The notes: generated by a model not told the origin, from the sequence alone. Positions 15,094-23,023 are shown, numbered from the stretch's first letter. The stretch is DNA of 23,171 bases from Rickettsia typhi (GCA_945874115.1 CAMCFD010000015.1:1-23171); one strand, 5' to 3'. Numbers and translations are program-made.

Positions 15094-15203
15094 GATTTTT
15101 TCGCTTTTTCGTGGATTCTTTAAAGTGTCAAAATATCGACAAACTGAATTAATCTATTGGCGATTAAATCCTTGCTAGACAAGTCTCCACAGTTCTGTCA
15201 CTC

Positions 15204-15240
15204 AAAAAAAATCGCGCTTTAACTAAATTTCGCCGCGCAA
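15204..15240 (-). terminator. Probable terminator overlapping the end of purN
   Basis: On the minus strand TTGCGC (15240-15235) can pair with GCGCGA (15217-15212), and a run of eight T (15211-15204) follows. The stem is short (6 bp with one G-T pair) and its loop contains the purN stop codon. Confidence 0.42.
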
Positions 15241-15813
15241 AACCATTTCGCACACTTTTTCAAGCGCTTTTGGATAAATTTTATGTTCCTCAATCAAAAT
15301 TCGCGCCGCCAATGTTTCCTTGGTGTCGCTTGATAAAATTTCGACTTTGGCTTGTTCGATAATTGGACCAGAATCCATCTCGAAACTAACAAAATGGACG
15401 GTGCAGCCAGAAATTTTTGCGCCAGCTTTAAGCGCGTCACCAACCGCGTCAGCGCCTTTAAAATCGGGCAATAAAGAAGGATGAATGTTGATCGCGCGAT
15501 TATGCCATTTTTGCGTAAATTCTTGCGATAAAAGTCTCATAAATCCGGCTAAGCAAATAATTTCACAGCCACTTTTTTCAATTTCTTCGCTAACTTTGGC
15601 GTCAAATTCGGCGCGGCTTGCGAAGTTTTTGTGATCGATAAATTTTGTAGGAATCCCCTGTGAAGCCGCAAATTCTAAGCCTTTCGCATCTTTTTTATTT
15701 GAAATAACCAGTGCAATTTCGGCCCTAGAATCGCCATTTTTGCAAGCCTCAATCAAGCTTTGCATGTTTGATCCACGACCAGAAATTAATATTGCAGTTT
15801 TAATTTTTTTCAT
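15223..15813 (-). CDS. purN: Phosphoribosylglycinamide formyltransferase (PurN)
   Basis: PurN transfers the formyl group from 10-formyl-THF to GAR, the third step of purine synthesis. The 196 residues are of normal length. Phosphate-binding SGRGSN is at 11-16, followed by AINIHPSLLP (107-116, catalytic N109 and H111), SGCTVHFV (135-142) and MDSGPII (146-152, catalytic D147). All catalytic residues are present. The ATG at 15811-15813 is 48 nt from the divergent agmatinase-family gene. Retention of purine synthesis is uncommon among host-restricted Rickettsiales and fits a less reduced relative. Confidence 0.96.
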   Translation of the reverse strand: MKKIKTAILISGRGSNMQSLIEACKNGDSRAEIALVISNKKDAKGLEFAASQGIPTKFIDHKNFASRAEFDAKVSEEIEKSGCEIICLAGFMRLLSQEFTQKWHNRAINIHPSLLPDFKGADAVGDALKAGAKISGCTVHFVSFEMDSGPIIEQAKVEILSSDTKETLAARILIEEHKIYPKALEKVCEMVLRGEI

Positions 15814-15861
15814 TTATAATATCGTTTTTATTTTGAGAAATATTTTTAATTATAAACTAAA

Positions 15862-16791
15862 ATGACGAAAAAATCTACTAAATTCGACTTTGTCGCCCAA
15901 AAAAATGGTTTTCTTGGTATAGAAGAAAAATATTTAGCCAGCCCAAATGATGCGAAAGTAATCGTGGTTCCATTCGGCCTCGAAGCTTCTGTTAGCTATG
16001 GCGGTGGCACAAAAAACGGCCCGAAAGCCATCATAAAAGCGTCGCAACAAGCAGAATTGTTCGATGAAGAATTTTGGTGCGAACCTTTCCGTGAATATGG
16101 CGTTGCAACTTTAAAAGAAATTCCTCTTAAAACCAATGTAGCCAAAGCTTTAGACCAACTTGAAGAAATCACGCAAAAAATTTTAGACGCCGGAAAATTC
16201 CCGTTAATTTTAGGCGGCGAACACTCGATAACAGCTGGCTCGATTCGTCCTTTCGTCAAAAAATATCCCGATTTAGCGATATTACACTTCGACGCCCACG
16301 CCGATTTGCGCGATGGTTATGACGGCGAACATTTCTCGCACGCCGCAGCCCTTCGCCGCGTTATGGACAACCCAATCTCAACTTTAATTTCTTGCGGAAT
16401 CAGAAACATTTCAGCGAGCGAAATCCCTTATCTTGAGGCAAATTCAAAGCGCATAAAAATCCACTTCGCCAAAGACAAAAGAAGCTGGAATGCCAAAGAA
16501 ATCGTGGCTCCGCTAAAAGGTCGACCGGTTTTCTTAACCTTCGATCTTGACGGATTTGACTCGAGCTTGATGCAGGCAACGGGAACGCCAGAACCAGGTG
16601 GAATGATGTGGGACGACGCGCTTGACATTATCCGCGAAGCCTCAAAAATTTGCAACATTGTCGGCGCTGATGTGGTCGAGCTTGCGCCAGTTAAAGCTTT
16701 TCATTCATGCGATTTTTTGGCGGCGAAATTAAGTTATAAAATTTTATCAAACGCGTTTCTCGGCAAAAAAATAGTAAAAAAGTTAAAATAG
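15862..16791 (+). CDS. speB: Agmatinase / arginase-family ureohydrolase
   Basis: Ureohydrolases use a binuclear Mn centre to release urea from a guanidino substrate; agmatinase makes putrescine. The 309 residues contain LGGEHS (118-122, H121), HFDAHADLRDGY (142-153, ligands D144, H146 and D148), and FDLDGFD (227-233, D228 and D230) followed by GTPEPGG (241-247). All six metal ligands are present. The GTPEPGG form and overall spacing favour agmatinase, but guanidinobutyrase, formimidoylglutamase-like or other members cannot be excluded, so the symbol is tentative. It is transcribed alone, before the promoter of the atp genes. No arginine decarboxylase is visible nearby. Confidence 0.85.
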   Translation: MTKKSTKFDFVAQKNGFLGIEEKYLASPNDAKVIVVPFGLEASVSYGGGTKNGPKAIIKASQQAELFDEEFWCEPFREYGVATLKEIPLKTNVAKALDQLEEITQKILDAGKFPLILGGEHSITAGSIRPFVKKYPDLAILHFDAHADLRDGYDGEHFSHAAALRRVMDNPISTLISCGIRNISASEIPYLEANSKRIKIHFAKDKRSWNAKEIVAPLKGRPVFLTFDLDGFDSSLMQATGTPEPGGMMWDDALDIIREASKICNIVGADVVELAPVKAFHSCDFLAAKLSYKILSNAFLGKKIVKKLK

Positions 16792-16802
16792 TCAATTTTT
16801 GC

Positions 16803-16830
16803 TTGATTTTTAATTTGCAATATATATAAT
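16803..16830 (+). promoter_or_regulatory. Promoter for atpH-atpA-atpG
   Basis: TTGATT (16803-16808), a 16-nt spacer and a perfect TATAAT (16825-16830) lie 35 nt upstream of the atpH ATG in an AT-rich gap. Confidence 0.6.
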
Positions 16831-16865
16831 CGCTCGAGCTTAATATTTTTACATAAAAGACAAAA

Positions 16866-17414
16866 ATGCCAAGAACTTCACCAATTGCTAAGAACTACGC
16901 CAAGGCCTTGTTTAAAGTGGCTAAGAAGAGCAATAATATTGATAAAATTAGAAAAGAACTTGAGATTTTTAATAAAAGTTTCACCAGCGATTTCGCGGCC
17001 GAACTTAAAAATCCTGCGATTTCTAGAAAAGATTCAGTAAAAATAATCAAAGAAGTTTGTTCTATAATCTCAGTAAGCGGTGTTTTTGTTGACTTTATAT
17101 CGGTTGTTGCTAAAAATAAAAGAATTAATCTTTTTGGCGAAATTAACGAAGAATTCAACAGAATTGCAAAAATTGAAAAAAATATTTTAGAAGTTGAGAT
17201 AATCTCGGCGCAAAAGCTTGAAGATTCTCAAATTGCAAACATTAAAGATGTAGTTTCTAAGCAAAATAAAGGCAAAGAAATTGAAATAATTCAGACTGTA
17301 AAAAGTCAAATTTTGGGCGGAATTCAAATTAAAATTGGCTCGAATTTGATTGATGCAAGTTTAAGAAACCAGCTTGAAAGGCTGAAAAATCAGCTTATTT
17401 TGGCTGTAAATTAA
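16866..17414 (+). CDS. atpH: ATP synthase F1 subunit delta (AtpH)
   Basis: The delta subunit (OSCP type) ties the top of F1 to the peripheral stalk. The 182 residues have normal length. The N-terminal six-helix domain begins AKNYAKALFKVAKK, and the C-terminal part carries LGGIQIKIGSNLIDASLRNQL, the family signature. It is the first gene of the cluster. An unusually long 95-nt gap with a strong hairpin separates it from atpA. The genes for the peripheral-stalk subunit b and the F0 sector are not adjacent. Confidence 0.94.
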   Translation: MPRTSPIAKNYAKALFKVAKKSNNIDKIRKELEIFNKSFTSDFAAELKNPAISRKDSVKIIKEVCSIISVSGVFVDFISVVAKNKRINLFGEINEEFNRIAKIEKNILEVEIISAQKLEDSQIANIKDVVSKQNKGKEIEIIQTVKSQILGGIQIKIGSNLIDASLRNQLERLKNQLILAVN

Positions 17415-17417
17415 AAA

Positions 17418-17473
17418 TTTGTCGGTTATTTTTTTACAGGTTTTTTCTGTAAAAAAATAACCAAAAAGACAAA
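17418..17473 (+). promoter_or_regulatory. Strong intercistronic hairpin between atpH and atpA
   Basis: Arms 17424-17439 and 17447-17462 form a perfect 16-bp stem (GGTTATTTTTTTACAG with its complement) around a 7-nt loop GTTTTTT. Outer TTTGTC (17418-17423) and GACAAA (17468-17473) add 6 bp past a 5-nt A bulge. No U-run follows the 3' arm, so it is a poor terminator. It may be an RNA-processing or mRNA-stability element that lets atpA be made in excess of atpH. Confidence 0.65.
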
Positions 17474-17509
17474 ATTTGTATAAGTTTTTAACAATAACTT
17501 TTTTAAAAA

Positions 17510-19090
17510 ATGGAATTTAAAATTGAAGAATTTTCAAATATTTTACAAAAAACCGTTGAAAATTATCACTCGGTTGCCGAGTTGAAAGAAATCGGTGAAG
17601 TCGTTAAAATTGGTGACGGAATCGCCAAAGTCTACGGTCTTGACAATGTTCAAGCGGGCGAAATGGTCGAGTTTGAAGGCGGAATTAAAGGCATGGCGCT
17701 TAACCTTGAATCTGACAGCGTCGGTATCGTTGTTTTCGGTGATTCGCAAAAAATTAAAGAAGGTTCTAACGTTAAAAGAACTGGAAAAATTGTTGAAATT
17801 CCAGTTGGAAAAGCTTTGCTTGGTCGTGTTGTTGACGCTCTTGGAAATCCAATCGATGGCAAAGGTCCAATAGACAGTAAAGAATTTAGAAGAATTGAAA
17901 CTAAGGCTCCCGGAATCATCGCGCGTCAATCAGTTTGCGAACCGATGCAAACAGGGATTAAAGCAATCGACTCACTTGTTCCAATTGGTCGCGGTCAGCG
18001 CGAATTGATCATTGGCGATCGTCAAACTGGAAAAACTGCAATCATTATCGACACAATCATCAACCAAGCCCCAGCTCACGAACTTGGCGATGAAAAGAAA
18101 AAACTTTACTGTATTTACGTTGCGATCGGGCAAAAACGCTCAACTGTTGCGCAAATCGTGAAAACTCTTGAAGATGCGGGCGCTATGAAATATTCAGTTG
18201 TGGTCTCTGCGACCGCTTCTGAAGCTGCTGCGCTGCAATTCTTCGCACCATATACTGGTTGCACAATCGGCGAATTTTTCCGTGATAATGGCATGCACGC
18301 ATTGGTCGCTTATGATGACTTGTCTAAGCACGCCGTTGCTTATCGTGAGATGTCGTTGTTGTTGCGCCGCCCACCTGGACGCGAAGCTTATCCTGGTGAC
18401 GTGTTTTATGTTCACTCACGCTTGTTAGAGCGCGCTGCGAAAATGTCTGAAGCTATGGGTGGCGGGTCTTTGACTGCGCTTCCGGTTATTGAAACTCAAG
18501 CCGGCGACGTTTCTGCTTATATTCCTACGAACGTGATTTCGATCACTGACGGACAAATTTTCTTAGAAACTGAACTTTTCTATAAAGGTATAAAACCCGC
18601 GGTTAACGTTGGTTTGTCGGTTTCTCGTGTTGGTTCTGCCGCTCAAACTAAAGCGATGAAGCAAGTTGCGGGAACAATCAAACTAGATTTGGCACAGTTC
18701 CGTGAGCTTGAAGCTTTCTCTCAATTTGGTTCTGACCTTGATCAAACTACACAAAAGTTGCTTGATAAAGGTAAAAAATTGACTGAGTTATTGAAGCAAA
18801 ATCAATATTCTCCACTTAGTTTTGACGAACAAGTTGTGTCAATTTATGTTGGTGTAAAAGGTTATCTTGACAAAATTCCTTCAAAAGACGTGGTTCGTTT
18901 TGAGACTGAATTTTTAAGAAAAATCAAAGCTCAACATTCTGACATTTTAGACTCAATTAAAGCTGAGCAAAAAATTTCTGATAGCACGGAAGAAAAATTG
19001 AAAAAAATAATTGTTGATTTCGTTGCTATGTTTAATGATCACGCGCCTGATTCAAATTTTGATCACGCCGGATTAGCGCAAAAATTATAA
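17510..19090 (+). CDS. atpA: ATP synthase F1 subunit alpha (AtpA)
   Basis: The alpha subunit forms the F1 hexamer with beta and holds the non-catalytic nucleotide sites. The 526 residues include the beta-barrel N-terminus (KIGDGIAKVYGL), Walker A GDRQTGKT (169-176), the segment GDEKKKLYCIYVAIGQKRS typical of alphaproteobacterial and mitochondrial alpha, and the signature PAVNVGLSVSRVGSAAQ (363-379) with the essential Arg373. It is slightly longer than the usual 510 because of its C-terminal tail. atpG follows after 12 nt. Confidence 0.98.
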   Translation: MEFKIEEFSNILQKTVENYHSVAELKEIGEVVKIGDGIAKVYGLDNVQAGEMVEFEGGIKGMALNLESDSVGIVVFGDSQKIKEGSNVKRTGKIVEIPVGKALLGRVVDALGNPIDGKGPIDSKEFRRIETKAPGIIARQSVCEPMQTGIKAIDSLVPIGRGQRELIIGDRQTGKTAIIIDTIINQAPAHELGDEKKKLYCIYVAIGQKRSTVAQIVKTLEDAGAMKYSVVVSATASEAAALQFFAPYTGCTIGEFFRDNGMHALVAYDDLSKHAVAYREMSLLLRRPPGREAYPGDVFYVHSRLLERAAKMSEAMGGGSLTALPVIETQAGDVSAYIPTNVISITDGQIFLETELFYKGIKPAVNVGLSVSRVGSAAQTKAMKQVAGTIKLDLAQFRELEAFSQFGSDLDQTTQKLLDKGKKLTELLKQNQYSPLSFDEQVVSIYVGVKGYLDKIPSKDVVRFETEFLRKIKAQHSDILDSIKAEQKISDSTEEKLKKIIVDFVAMFNDHAPDSNFDHAGLAQKL

Positions 19091-19102
19091 GATTATAGAT
19101 TA

Positions 19103-19996
19103 ATGGCTAATTTAAAAACGCTTAAATCAAGAATTAAGTCGGTAAAATCGACGCAAAAAATCACTAAAGCCATGAAAATGGTGGCAGCTTCGCGCTTGAA
19201 AAAGGCTAAGCACTTAGTTGAGGCTTCGCGTCCTTACGCCGAAAATCTTCACCACATGATTTCTAATCTTGCCTCAAATATTTCTGTGAAGGGAAATCTT
19301 GATGAAAAATTTCCGCTTTTAACTGGAAAAGGCAATGACAAAACTCACCTAATCGTAATTTTATCTTCTGATCGCGGACTTTGCGGCGGCTTAAACAGTT
19401 CAACCGTTCGCTTCGCAAAAAGTCACATTAATTCTTTGGTTGCAGAAGGCAAAGATGTAAAAATTATTTGCATCGGAAAAAAAGCTTACGAGCAGCTTAA
19501 AAATTCTTACGGAAAAAGAATTATCGACACAGTTTTCGGCGCCTTTAGAAATCAAATTGATTATCAATTAGCCTTGGAAATTTCGCAAAAAATCATCGAA
19601 AGATTTAACGAAAATGAATTTGATGTTTGCGAAGTTATTTATTCGAAATTTAAATCGGCAATTGCCCAAGAGCCACTTTTGAAACAATTGATTCCTGCGA
19701 AAATCAGTGTAAAAAATCAAGAATTATCTTCTGATTCTGACATGCCGATTGTTTATGAGCCAAGTCAAGAAGGCGTTTTATCGAATTTGTTGCCGAGAAA
19801 TTTAGCGATACAAATTTATAATGAATTGCTTGAAAACAGCGCGTCTGAACAAGGTGCGAGAATGGCGGCGATGGAATCTGCGACGAACAATGCGTCAAAA
19901 ATGATCAAGAATCTTACTCTGGTCTACAATCGCACAAGGCAAGCGAATATTACTCGTGAACTTATCGACATTATTTCTGGCGCCAACGCCGTTTAA
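19103..19996 (+). CDS. atpG: ATP synthase F1 subunit gamma (AtpG)
   Basis: Gamma is the rotating central shaft of F1. The 297 residues show the two conserved coiled-coil ends: the N-terminal LKSRIKSVKSTQKITKAMKM followed by VAASRLKKA, and the C-terminal RMAAMESATNNASKMI with YNRTRQANITREL. The middle contains LSSDRGLCGGLN. atpD and atpC, which normally follow, are absent; a terminator and a non-coding stretch come next, so the beta and epsilon genes must be elsewhere in the genome, as in several Rickettsiales. Confidence 0.97.
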   Translation: MANLKTLKSRIKSVKSTQKITKAMKMVAASRLKKAKHLVEASRPYAENLHHMISNLASNISVKGNLDEKFPLLTGKGNDKTHLIVILSSDRGLCGGLNSSTVRFAKSHINSLVAEGKDVKIICIGKKAYEQLKNSYGKRIIDTVFGAFRNQIDYQLALEISQKIIERFNENEFDVCEVIYSKFKSAIAQEPLLKQLIPAKISVKNQELSSDSDMPIVYEPSQEGVLSNLLPRNLAIQIYNELLENSASEQGARMAAMESATNNASKMIKNLTLVYNRTRQANITRELIDIISGANAV

Positions 19997-20022
19997 TGGC
20001 GTTTACGCTTCATAATTTATTC

Positions 20023-20073
20023 TAAAATCTCAAGCAAGAATCACCAATATTGCTGGTTTTTTTTGAGATTTTA
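20023..20073 (+). terminator. Probable terminator of the atp cluster
   Basis: An inner stem AGCAA (20033-20037) with TTGCT (20050-20054) is followed by GG and eight T (20057-20064). An outer perfect 11-bp pair TAAAATCTCAA (20023-20033) with TTGAGATTTTA (20063-20073) encloses it, so two mutually exclusive folds are possible. Confidence 0.55.
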
Positions 20074-20107
20074 TCCTCAAATTATTTTCCTAAAAGAGCT
20101 AATTATT

Positions 20108-20156
20108 GCTGAGAAATGAGCATTGTTTGCTCGATTTCGATATAATATTTCTCAGC
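20108..20156. other. Nested inverted repeat in the long gap before ilvE
   Basis: In the 432-nt stretch without a gene (19997-20428), GCTGAGAAAT (20108-20117) pairs perfectly with ATTTCTCAGC (20147-20156). Inside it a second hairpin forms from GAGCA (20118-20122) and TGCTC (20128-20132). A nine-codon frame from ATG 20117 (MSIVCSISI) lies within. The gap also holds inverted repeats CGCAATTTTGCG (20334-20345) and AAATTTGC with GCAAATTT (20363-20390). No tRNA or known riboswitch is recognised. Confidence 0.45.
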
Positions 20157-20273
20157 TTTATTAGGTGTCGTTTTAAATCCTCGATTTTTTTTCGTGCAAA
20201 ATTTCAATTTCTTTTACTTAGCGTGAAATTAAAAATATTCGCAAAAAAAAATCTCAATTCCTGATTTTTCCTA

Positions 20274-20302
20274 TTGAATTTTACATAAACTAAAGATAAA
20301 AT
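20274..20302 (+). promoter_or_regulatory. Candidate promoter for ilvE-leuD
   Basis: TTGAAT (20274-20279), a 17-nt spacer and TAAAAT (20297-20302) would give a leader of about 120 nt before the ilvE ATG. That leader contains the 20334-20345 and 20363-20390 inverted repeats. Confidence 0.4.
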
Positions 20303-20428
20303 ATCTCTAGACTACACTATTTTGGCTTGATGACGCAATTTTGCGATTCAGATTTTGGTCTAAAATTTGCGAATTTATTGGTGCAAATTTATTCTAAAAT
20401 GCCTTAAGGTGATAAAAATTATTCAATT

Positions 20429-21322
20429 ATGACAGATATAATTCCTTTTGATAAGCGTGATGGTTTTATTTGGTATAACGGCGAATTTGTTGCTTGGACT
20501 GATGCTAAAGTTCATGTTTTGAATCACGGATTACACTATGCTTCTTGCGTTTTTGAGGGCGAAAGAATTTATTCTGGCGTCATTTTCAAATCGCGCGAAC
20601 ACAGTCAAAGACTTAACAAATCGGCCGAAATTCTTGGATTCGAGCTTCCATATTCAGTTGACGAGCTTGAAAAAGTTAAGCTTGAAATTGTAAAAAGACA
20701 AAAAATTGAAGATGGATATTTGCGTGCGTTTGCTTGGCGCGGTTCTGAAAAAATGGCGATTTCGGCGCAGGGAAATAAAATTCACGTTGCGGTTGCTTGT
20801 TGGCCGTGGCCTCCATATTATTCGCAAGAGGCGAGGGAAGCTGGTTTGAAGCTTAAATTCGCGAAGTATAAAAGGCCGGCGCCAGACACGGCACCTGTTG
20901 CTGCTAAGGCTGCGGGGCTTTATATGATATGCACAATTTCTAAACACGAAGCAGAAAAAGAAGGTTATAATGATGCTTTGATGCTTGATTATCGCGGCTT
21001 TTTGTCTGAAGCGACTGGTGCGAATTTATTTTTGGTAATGAAAAATGGTGAGCTTCACACTCCTCTTCCCGATTGCTTTTTGAACGGAATCACTAGACAA
21101 ACCGTGATCGAACTTGCTAAGAAAAAAGGAATTAAGCTTGTTGAGCGACATATAAAACCAGAAGAATTAGCTGATGCAAATGATGCTTTTTTGACAGGAA
21201 GCGCTGCTGAAATCACGAGAATTGGCTCAATTGACGATAAATATTTTTACCCCAAAATCAGTGAGATGACCGCGGGTTTAATGCAAGATTATACAAATTT
21301 AGTAAGAAGTTGGAAAAATTAA
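20429..21322 (+). CDS. ilvE: Branched-chain amino acid aminotransferase (IlvE)
   Basis: IlvE is a PLP fold-type IV transaminase that makes the last step of leucine, isoleucine and valine synthesis, or starts their breakdown. The 297 residues contain the N-terminal HVLNHGLHYASCVFEG, the PLP lysine K160 in VAAKAAGLYM, and the cofactor-binding LSEATGANLF (192-201). Late in the protein FLTGSAAEITRI matches the conserved TGTAAEV block. The length is normal. leuD follows after 13 nt, so the two probably form a small branched-chain operon. The distant AAGG at about 20406 is too far upstream to be a normal ribosome site, so translation probably starts on a weak site. Confidence 0.94.
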   Translation: MTDIIPFDKRDGFIWYNGEFVAWTDAKVHVLNHGLHYASCVFEGERIYSGVIFKSREHSQRLNKSAEILGFELPYSVDELEKVKLEIVKRQKIEDGYLRAFAWRGSEKMAISAQGNKIHVAVACWPWPPYYSQEAREAGLKLKFAKYKRPAPDTAPVAAKAAGLYMICTISKHEAEKEGYNDALMLDYRGFLSEATGANLFLVMKNGELHTPLPDCFLNGITRQTVIELAKKKGIKLVERHIKPEELADANDAFLTGSAAEITRIGSIDDKYFYPKISEMTAGLMQDYTNLVRSWKN

Positions 21323-21335
21323 CAATAACCATATA

Positions 21336-21938
21336 ATGCAAAAATTTACGACGTTAACAGCTACGGCGGCACCACTTCCTTTAATTAATATCGACACCGA
21401 TATGATTATTCCGAAGCAATTTCTTAAAACAATCAAGCGCACCGGACTTGGCGCTAATTTGTTTGACGAAATGCGCTATGACAAAAATGGCGGCGAAATA
21501 AAAGATTTCGTTTTGAATAAACCGGCTTATAAAAATGCGAAAATTTTGGTTGCGCGTGATAATTTTGGTTGTGGATCAAGTCGTGAACACGCTCCGTGGG
21601 CTTTGCTTGATTTCGGAATTCGTGCAATAATCGCGCCATCTTTCGCTGATATTTTCTTCAATAATTGTTTCAAAAATGGCATTTTGCCTCTTGTTTTGTC
21701 GCATGATCAAGTTGAAGAATTGCTTGAATTCGCACAAGATGAACAAAATTCATTTACGATTGACCTTGAAAATCAAGAGGTTGGGGCGCAAAATAAAATC
21801 TATAAATTTGCAGTTGATAAATTCCGCAAAAACTGCTTGATTGAAGGGCTTGATGATATTGGATTAACTCTAAAAAAATCAAGTAAAATTGACGCTTTTG
21901 AAAAAGAAAACCGCAAGCAAGTTAGTTGGCTATATTAA
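21336..21938 (+). CDS. leuD: 3-isopropylmalate dehydratase small subunit (LeuD)
   Basis: LeuD is the swivelling small subunit of isopropylmalate isomerase, which with the Fe-S subunit LeuC interconverts 2- and 3-isopropylmalate in leucine synthesis. The 200 residues have INIDTDMIIPKQFL (17-30) and NFGCGSSREHAPWALLDFG, the aconitase-swivel signature. The length is normal for the bacterial LeuD1 type. leuC, leuA and leuB are not in the window. The stop TAA (21936-21938) overlaps the stop of the convergent gene. Confidence 0.95.
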   Translation: MQKFTTLTATAAPLPLINIDTDMIIPKQFLKTIKRTGLGANLFDEMRYDKNGGEIKDFVLNKPAYKNAKILVARDNFGCGSSREHAPWALLDFGIRAIIAPSFADIFFNNCFKNGILPLVLSHDQVEELLEFAQDEQNSFTIDLENQEVGAQNKIYKFAVDKFRKNCLIEGLDDIGLTLKKSSKIDAFEKENRKQVSWLY

Positions 21939-23023
21939 CCAACCTCGGAGCTTGTTGATCTTGCGACAACTCTTCTGGCCGTAGGGCTTTTGGTTTCTGA
22001 GCTTGGCTTTTCCTTAGATTTAACAGGCTCAGATTCACCTCGTTCTTTTTTGGCCAATCGTAATCCTTTTAATTCGCTTGATAAAGCTTCATAATTAGAA
22101 TTTAGCCCTTCTTGTTCTTTAGTTAGTGCGATGCGTTCTTTGAAAGTAAGAGATTGCTCATTTGAGTGAATTCCGTCGCGCAATGTATTTTTTATTCTCG
22201 CTTCTTGACCTCTTAATCGCGACATTTCTAATGATATGGCTAAGGAATTGGCAATATTATTTATGGGATTTGTTTCTTTGCTCGCCAAATTTTCATCAGT
22301 TCGAGATTTGGCAATGCGATCTTTTAGCCATGGTTGAATACGACTAGCGGCATCTTCTTTTAGCTTAAATACGGGTCGCTGTTTTACTTCTGGTTGATTC
22401 TCTCCGCGTGATTGTGACTTGTCGAAGTTCTCCTGAAATGTTGCGAAACGCTCTTTAATGCCTGAGTTTAACACCAATTGTGGTTTTTCGCGCTGCGGTT
22501 CAATTATTCTCTCGACATCGTCTGTTGAGCTTTCTCGTTCTGTTTCGTCAGAACCTAGTGAGAATGAATCATCTATATTCGCGGCAGAGTTTGGCAAAAA
22601 ATCATCGTTCGCATAGATTTCTTGTTGCACAGACACTGGCGTTTCATATAAAACTGGCGCCATTCCTAGCACTTCATTTTCATAGAATTGATTCCCAACA
22701 TCTTCAGAGACACGATGTGATTTTGCGGCAGGGTTTTGTTTCGCCATCATTGCATCGGGGTCTTCATAAGCGGGGATTTCTACGGGCACGGGTTCTTCAT
22801 AATTTTGTGCCGCAAAGCTAGCCACCTTGTTTTTCCCTAAGCCTAGTCTTCTTTTTAATCTTCCAAGAAGTGATGATAAAAATCCACGCTGTTGTCGCAA
22901 AGAAGAATTTTCGGTGCTAATTTGTGCAATTCTTGAGAAGTATTCTTCTTGATTAAACCAAGCTCCAGTGCCGGTTAAAGTGCCTTCTTGTGGATTTCCA
23001 ATTTTCTGATTTCTCAGTGCCAA
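21935..23023 (-). CDS. Unrecognised hydrophilic protein with clustered Tyr-acidic motifs, candidate secreted effector
   Basis: This 362-residue protein has no recognisable family, no signal peptide and no membrane segment. Residues 46-67 are a basic amphipathic stretch (FLSSLLGRLKRRLGLGKNK). Residues 70-140 hold five Tyr, each followed by Glu or Ala plus a polar residue: NYEEP (Y75), AYEDP (Y86), FYENE (Y114), LYETP (Y126) and IYAND (Y137). The middle (150-180) is acidic and looks disordered. Residues 250-325 are charged and helix-prone, a possible coiled coil. The last 40 are Lys/Arg/Ser-rich (KSPTARRVVAR). The start is TTG at 23021-23023, preceded by purine-rich AAAAAGAAGAA; an in-frame TAA 9 nt further upstream leaves no other choice. 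The composition resembles effectors of Rickettsiales T4SS that are phosphorylated by host kinases, but this is inference. The remaining 23024-23171 shows no gene. Confidence 0.6.
   Translation of the reverse strand: MALRNQKIGNPQEGTLTGTGAWFNQEEYFSRIAQISTENSSLRQQRGFLSSLLGRLKRRLGLGKNKVASFAAQNYEEPVPVEIPAYEDPDAMMAKQNPAAKSHRVSEDVGNQFYENEVLGMAPVLYETPVSVQQEIYANDDFLPNSAANIDDSFSLGSDETERESSTDDVERIIEPQREKPQLVLNSGIKERFATFQENFDKSQSRGENQPEVKQRPVFKLKEDAASRIQPWLKDRIAKSRTDENLASKETNPINNIANSLAISLEMSRLRGQEARIKNTLRDGIHSNEQSLTFKERIALTKEQEGLNSNYEALSSELKGLRLAKKERGESEPVKSKEKPSSETKSPTARRVVARSTSSEVG

Noticed and set aside
15036..15222. tRNA or small RNA gene between def and purN
   Set aside because: No cloverleaf or conserved tRNA arms are seen; the stretch is explained by the def promoter and purN terminator.
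17543..17929. 128-codon minus-strand frame inside atpA
   Set aside because: It is a shadow of the conserved AtpA N-terminal region and has no recognisable protein features.
20117..20146. MSIVCSISI as a proven branched-chain leader peptide
   Set aside because: It is too short and has no ribosome site; the likely ilvE promoter is downstream. Kept only as a weak observation.
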